Below the pieces are notes generated by a model. It did not search any database. It saw only the letters and a list, made by a program, of their open reading frames with translations, and was not told the DNA's origin. Both the position numbers and the translations under genes were made by a program. A stretch of DNA of 8,475 nt from an uncultured Clostridia bacterium (GTDB taxonomy: Bacteria > Bacillota > Clostridia > Oscillospirales > CAG-382): NCBI GenBank assembly GCA_905235695.1, contig CAJOMW010000103.1:1-8475 (forward strand), read 5' to 3'. Below, piece after piece: positions 5,268 through 8,475 of this stretch (position 1 is its first letter; every line of letters begins with the position of its first letter).

Positions 5268-6704
5268 TTAAACCGTAAGCTCGTAGTTCCTGCCGAGCGT
5301 TCCTTTATATTTTTCCACCGCCGGCTTTGCATATTCTCTTATAAACTCCTCTGTCTGCTCTGCAGAGCGCCCCGTATAGTTCTCGGGGACAACTATCTTC
5401 TCAAGCTCGTCCATGGTAAGCCCGAACGCCGGATCGCCTGCGATCCTCTCGAGCAGATCGTTCGCTCCTCCCTGCTCCTTTACGACCTTTCCCGCCTCTA
5501 TCGAGTGCTGTCTTATTCTCTCGTGAAGCTCCTGGCGGTTTCCGCCCTTCTTGACCGCATCCATCATTATATTTTCGCTCGCCATAAACGGAAGCTCCGC
5601 CATAAGTCTTGCTCTGACCATCTTTGGGTACACCACAAGGCCGCTTGTGACGTTGATATATATATTCAGTATGGAATCGACGCCGAGAAACGCTTCCGCA
5701 ACGGATATGCGCTTATTTGCCGAGTCGTCGAGCGTCCTTTCAAACCACTGCGTTGCGGCGGTGAAGGAGGGGTTCAGCGAGTCGCATATAACGTATCTCG
5801 CAAGCGCACATATACGCTCACTTCTCATGGGATTTCTCTTATACGGCATCGCCGACGAGCCTATCTGATGTGTTTCAAACGGCTCCTCCATTTCCTTGAA
5901 GGACTGGAGTATTCTCAAGTCGTTTGCGAATTTATATGCGCTCTGAGCTATTCCCGAAAGCGTTGCGAGGATGGCGGCGTCTACCTTTCTCGAATAGGTC
6001 TGCCCCGATACGGGAACCACGCCGTCAAAGCCAAAGTCCTCGGCTATAAGAGCCTCGAGCTTCTTTACCTTTTCGCTGTCGCCCTCAAAAAGCTCCATAA
6101 AGCTCGCCTGGGTGCCGGTCGTACCCTTTGAACCGAGCATTTTAAGATTACTCAGCCTGTATCTCAGCTCATCGAGGTCGTAAAGCAGCTCGTTTATCCA
6201 AAGCGTCGCACGCTTGCCGACGGTCGTCGCCTGCGCCGGCTGTAGGTGGGTATACGCAAGGCAGGGCATATCCTTATATTTAAGCGCAAATTCCGAGAGG
6301 TTGGATATGACAGAGCAGAGCTTGCCCTCAATTATCTTCATTGCCTCACGAAGCGCTATGATGTCCGCATTGTCGCCGACGTAGCAGGACGTTGCACCGA
6401 GATGTATTATAGGCGCCGCCTTCGGGCAGTCCTTGCCAAAGGCGTATACGTGTGCCATTACGTCGTGGCGCACCTCTTTTTCTCTTGCAGACGCAGCTTC
6501 ATAGTCGATGCTGTCAAGGTGCGACGCCATTTCGTCAAGCTGTTCGTCAGTTATATCGAGTCCGAGCGCCTTCTCCGCCTTTGCGAGCGACAGCCACAGC
6601 CTTCTCCAGGTCGTAAACTTCATATCCGCCGAAAAGACGTACTGCATCTCCTTTGAGGCGTATCTCGTCGAAAAAGGGCTTACATAAGAATTGTTGTCAG
6701 ACAT
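5268..6704 (-). CDS. purB: Adenylosuccinate lyase, long eukaryote-like form
   Basis: PurB acts twice in purine synthesis: it splits SAICAR to AICAR and adenylosuccinate to AMP, releasing fumarate each time. The 478-residue protein shows the fumarase/aspartase superfamily blocks in order: RHDVMAH (79-85), HLGATSCYVGDN (101-112), THLQPAQ (152-158, with the catalytic His153), and the signature loop GSSAMPYKRNPMRSE (282-296) holding the catalytic Ser. Further conserved runs are GTTGTQASF (194-202) and QWFERTLDDSAN. From memory, these runs and the start SPFSTRYAS-x-EM track the animal ADSL sequence closely, unlike the shorter Bacillus-type PurB of about 430 residues. The ATG at 6704 has AAGGAG 6 nt upstream. 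The aminotransferase gene ends 10 nt before it, so the two form an operon. A terminator follows directly. Confidence 0.97.
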   Translation of the reverse strand: MSDNNSYVSPFSTRYASKEMQYVFSADMKFTTWRRLWLSLAKAEKALGLDITDEQLDEMASHLDSIDYEAASAREKEVRHDVMAHVYAFGKDCPKAAPIIHLGATSCYVGDNADIIALREAMKIIEGKLCSVISNLSEFALKYKDMPCLAYTHLQPAQATTVGKRATLWINELLYDLDELRYRLSNLKMLGSKGTTGTQASFMELFEGDSEKVKKLEALIAEDFGFDGVVPVSGQTYSRKVDAAILATLSGIAQSAYKFANDLRILQSFKEMEEPFETHQIGSSAMPYKRNPMRSERICALARYVICDSLNPSFTAATQWFERTLDDSANKRISVAEAFLGVDSILNIYINVTSGLVVYPKMVRARLMAELPFMASENIMMDAVKKGGNRQELHERIRQHSIEAGKVVKEQGGANDLLERIAGDPAFGLTMDELEKIVVPENYTGRSAEQTEEFIREYAKPAVEKYKGTLGRNYELTV

Positions 6705-6714
6705 GGCTATCTCC

Positions 6715-7998
6715 TTACTTCTTTTCCTCGATCAGCTTCCGAACGGAAGCAAGCTTTGCGCTCGCACAGAGCACCTCTATTCCCTTTTCAAGCTCCTCAA
6801 CCTTCGGGAAAGACGGAGCTATTCTTATATTTGTGTCATTCGGGTCCTTATGATACGGGAAGGTCGCGCCGGCTTCGGTGAGCACGACGCCCGCCTCTTT
6901 TGCAAGGGCTACGGTGTTCCTTGCGCATCCCGGATATACGTTGAGGCTGATGAAATATCCGCCTTTGGGACTAGTCCATTCGGCAATACCGGTACCATCG
7001 AGCTTTTCGGATAGTATCCTCTGACAAGCCTCAAACTTCGGGCGAAGGATCGCAGCGTGCTTCTTCATGTATTCCCTTATTCCGTCAGCGGTCTTGAAAT
7101 ACTTCACGTGGCGCAGCATATTCATCTTGTCGTGACCGATGGTCTGCTTCTGCATTATTGACTTTATGTGGTCGATATTTGCCCTGGATGCACCGAGCGC
7201 CGAAACGCCTGAGCCGGGATAGGTTATCTTTGAGGTGGAGGTGAATATGTACGGAAGGTTTTCGTTGCCGTTCTTCTCACATTCGGGAAGCAGATCCATC
7301 AGAACGTCGCCGTCGTCGTAGATATCGTGCACGGCGTATGCGTTATCCCAGAATATCCTGAAATCCTTTGAAGCCGGACGCATTGCGGCTATGCGCTTTA
7401 TTACAGCGTCGGAATACGTAGTGCCGGTCGGGTTGCTGTACTTAGGCACACACCACATTCCCTTAACCGCCTCGTCCTTTATAAGCTCTTCTACCGCATC
7501 CATATCCGGTCCGTCAGAAAGAAGCGGCACGTTCACCATTTCTATGCCGAGGGACTCACATATTGCAAAGTGCCTGTCGTATCCCGGCACGGGGCAGATG
7601 AATTTCACTTTATCCGCCTTTACCCAGGGACCGTTTCCGCCGTAAACTCCGTAGAGCATACATCTTGCGACCGCATCATACATAAGATTGAGGCTTGAAT
7701 TTCCGCCTACTATTATCTGCTGCCACGGAACGCCTATTATCCCGGAGAATATCTGCTTTGCGTAGTCGAGGCCGTCCACAAGGCCGTAGTTTCTGCAGTC
7801 AAAGCCGTAGTCGGTGAAGCAGTCCTCATTGCACGAAATGACTTTCAGCATATTTTCCGAGAGGTCGAGCTGCTCAACGCAGGGCTTGCCGCGCGTCATA
7901 TCTATTTTCAAATTCTGCTCCCTGTGCTGCTCATACTCATAAAGGAGCTGTCTTTCGCTTTCAAGAAGCATTTCAAGATTCATATCAAGGTAATTCAT
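6715..7998 (-). CDS. Aspartate aminotransferase, class I subgroup Ic (AspT-like)
   Basis: This PLP-dependent enzyme probably exchanges amino groups between aspartate/oxaloacetate and glutamate/2-oxoglutarate. The 427-residue length and sequence fit the subgroup Ic family (Pfam Asp_aminotransf; AspT of Corynebacterium), not the classical AspC form. Visible landmarks are VGGNSSLNLMYDAV for cofactor phosphate binding (97-110), Tyr140 in PVPGYDRHF, Asn189 in YSNPTGTTY, Asp218 and Tyr221 in FWDNAYAVHD, the Schiff-base Lys257 in TSTSKITYPGSG, and the carboxylate-binding Arg392 in NIRIAPSFP. All key residues are present. AAAGGAT precedes the ATG at 7998. The TAA stop forms part of the purB ribosome binding site (TAAGGAG), which implies coupled expression. 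Substrate preference is inferred from the family only. Confidence 0.93.
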   Translation of the reverse strand: MNYLDMNLEMLLESERQLLYEYEQHREQNLKIDMTRGKPCVEQLDLSENMLKVISCNEDCFTDYGFDCRNYGLVDGLDYAKQIFSGIIGVPWQQIIVGGNSSLNLMYDAVARCMLYGVYGGNGPWVKADKVKFICPVPGYDRHFAICESLGIEMVNVPLLSDGPDMDAVEELIKDEAVKGMWCVPKYSNPTGTTYSDAVIKRIAAMRPASKDFRIFWDNAYAVHDIYDDGDVLMDLLPECEKNGNENLPYIFTSTSKITYPGSGVSALGASRANIDHIKSIMQKQTIGHDKMNMLRHVKYFKTADGIREYMKKHAAILRPKFEACQRILSEKLDGTGIAEWTSPKGGYFISLNVYPGCARNTVALAKEAGVVLTEAGATFPYHKDPNDTNIRIAPSFPKVEELEKGIEVLCASAKLASVRKLIEEKK

Positions 7999-8029
7999 GC
8001 TAAGATCCTTTCAGAACGATAATACGGTA

Positions 8030-8075
8030 CAAAACGAACATTACTGAATTATTATACAACAGATTATTCGTAATT
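8030..8075. promoter_or_regulatory. Possible pair of inverted PurBox-like sites
   Basis: CAAAACGAACATT (plus strand, 8030-8042) and AATTACGAATAAT (minus strand, 8075-8063) each agree at 11 of 13 positions with the Bacillus PurR box AWWWCCGAACWWT as I remember it. They face each other across 20 bp, overlap the -35/spacer and the transcription start region, and precede an operon containing purB. The consensus is AT-rich, so chance matches are easy, and the spacing differs from the 16-17 bp known in Bacillus. Confidence 0.25.
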
Positions 8076-8079
8076 GCAA
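8051..8079 (-). promoter_or_regulatory. Sigma-A promoter of the aminotransferase-purB operon
   Basis: On the minus strand TTGCAA (8079-8074) and a perfect TATAAT (8056-8051) are 17 bp apart. Transcription should start near 8044, giving a leader of about 46 nt with AAAGGAT before the ATG at 7998. Confidence 0.82.
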
Positions 8080-8153
8080 TAGTTTAGCACAATATTTTGA
8101 TATTTTTGAATAATTTCGACGTTAATTTTTCATTTTTTACTGTTTTTGGGCAT

Positions 8154-8184
8154 AAAAACAGCCGACTGCTTTCGCAGTCGGCTG
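8154..8184 (-). terminator. Intrinsic terminator of the surface-protein gene
   Basis: Read on the minus strand, CAGCCGACTGC pairs perfectly with GCAGTCGGCTG over 11 bp around a GAAA tetraloop, and TTTTT follows. It lies 22 nt after the stop codon at 8207 and separates this gene from the aminotransferase promoter. Confidence 0.93.
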
Positions 8185-8206
8185 AAATATCAGATATTAA
8201 CCTGAA

Positions 8207-8475
8207 TTATGCAGCTATTATATTATCAATGAGATCCTTGTTAGCTGCATAAGCAGTGCCGCCGGCATCCTTGACAGACTGAGCAACCTGCTTCATCGAG
8301 TGAGATGCAGCTGCGCCGTAAACAGTAAACTGGCTGCCATCAACGGTGAACTTAGCATAAGGTCTTGCGGTAAGCTCGGCATTGTAGCCGGTAGCATCTT
8401 CGGGTATACCCGTGCAAACTACTGAGAAGACAAGGTCATTCTCGTCAACACTTAAAGTGAGGTCTTTAACTACAT
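8207..8475 (-). CDS. C-terminal 88 residues of a probable secreted or cell-surface protein
   Basis: The minus-strand frame is open from the right edge to a TAA at 8209-8207; the start lies outside the window. The fragment contains SVDENDLVFSVVCTGIP, then YNAELTARPYAKFTVDGSQF followed by TVYGAAASHSMKQVAQSVKDAG, and ends in DLIDNIIAA. The strand-rich run with Y-N-x-x-x-T-A-R-P-Y-x-K-F, a VYG turn and a following helix S-M-K-Q-V-A resembles terminal domains that I recall from large extracellular proteins of gut Clostridia, where a beta-sandwich is followed by R/H-S-x-x-x-V-A. No LPxTG, transmembrane tail or dockerin pair is visible at this end. The extracellular role is inferred from this resemblance and not proven. 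The gene is closed by a strong terminator. Confidence 0.65.
   Translation of the reverse strand, partial: VVKDLTLSVDENDLVFSVVCTGIPEDATGYNAELTARPYAKFTVDGSQFTVYGAAASHSMKQVAQSVKDAGGTAYAANKDLIDNIIAA

Noticed and set aside
5505..6131. Plus-strand frame of 208 codons opposite purB
   Set aside because: The purB signature residues fix the minus strand as coding; the antisense product is rich in Arg, His and Tyr with no recognisable domain.
1..8475. tRNA, rRNA, CRISPR array, insertion sequence
   Set aside because: No cloverleaf, no rRNA motif, no regularly spaced repeats and no transposase or terminal inverted repeats were seen on either strand.

Overview
The window looks like a chromosomal segment from a Clostridia bacterium (Firmicutes), most likely a gut member of the Oscillospirales or a related order. 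The evidence is AGGAG-type Shine-Dalgarno sequences, sigma-A promoters with 17-bp spacers, heavy use of ATA for isoleucine, a recA-recX pair of Firmicutes type, and a long eukaryote-like PurB. The order-level placement is inference.

Left part (1-3906), all on the minus strand. Read in transcription order it carries rpe (ribulose-phosphate 3-epimerase), recA, recX, a short NfeD-type membrane protein and an SPFH/stomatin-family protein that runs off the left edge. recA and recX are 1 nt apart and the later genes are spaced by 23 nt. recA has a good sigma-A promoter of its own (3205-3233), and no terminator is visible after rpe, so the set may be read from rpe as well as from the recA promoter. 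No LexA-type box is visible in front of recA.

Middle part (3907-5267). A non-coding stretch of about 540 bases separates rpe from a plus-strand unit. It holds a perfect consensus minus-strand promoter (TTGACA, 17 bp, TATAAT with extended -10) about 360 nt upstream of the rpe start, and a strong divergent plus-strand promoter. Between the first promoter and rpe there are several inverted repeats. This is either a very long structured rpe leader, a separate minus-strand RNA, a plus-strand small RNA, or a mixture. It is the most interesting part of the window. The plus-strand promoter drives a 42-residue peptide gene (MKKTYEAPTV start) with phased A/T tracts, a near-perfect ribosome binding site and a strong terminator. 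After it come a possible 17-codon upstream ORF and an unrecognised, very acidic 140-residue protein. A bidirectional terminator then separates this unit from purB.

Right part (5268-8475), minus strand. A class Ic aspartate aminotransferase and purB form a two-gene operon with a clear sigma-A promoter. The stop codon of the first gene lies inside the ribosome binding site of the second. The pairing makes metabolic sense: aspartate donates nitrogen in two purine steps, and PurB releases the carbon skeleton as fumarate. Two imperfect PurBox-like sequences flank the start of this transcript. At the right edge is the C-terminal part of a probable secreted or cell-surface protein, closed by a strong terminator.
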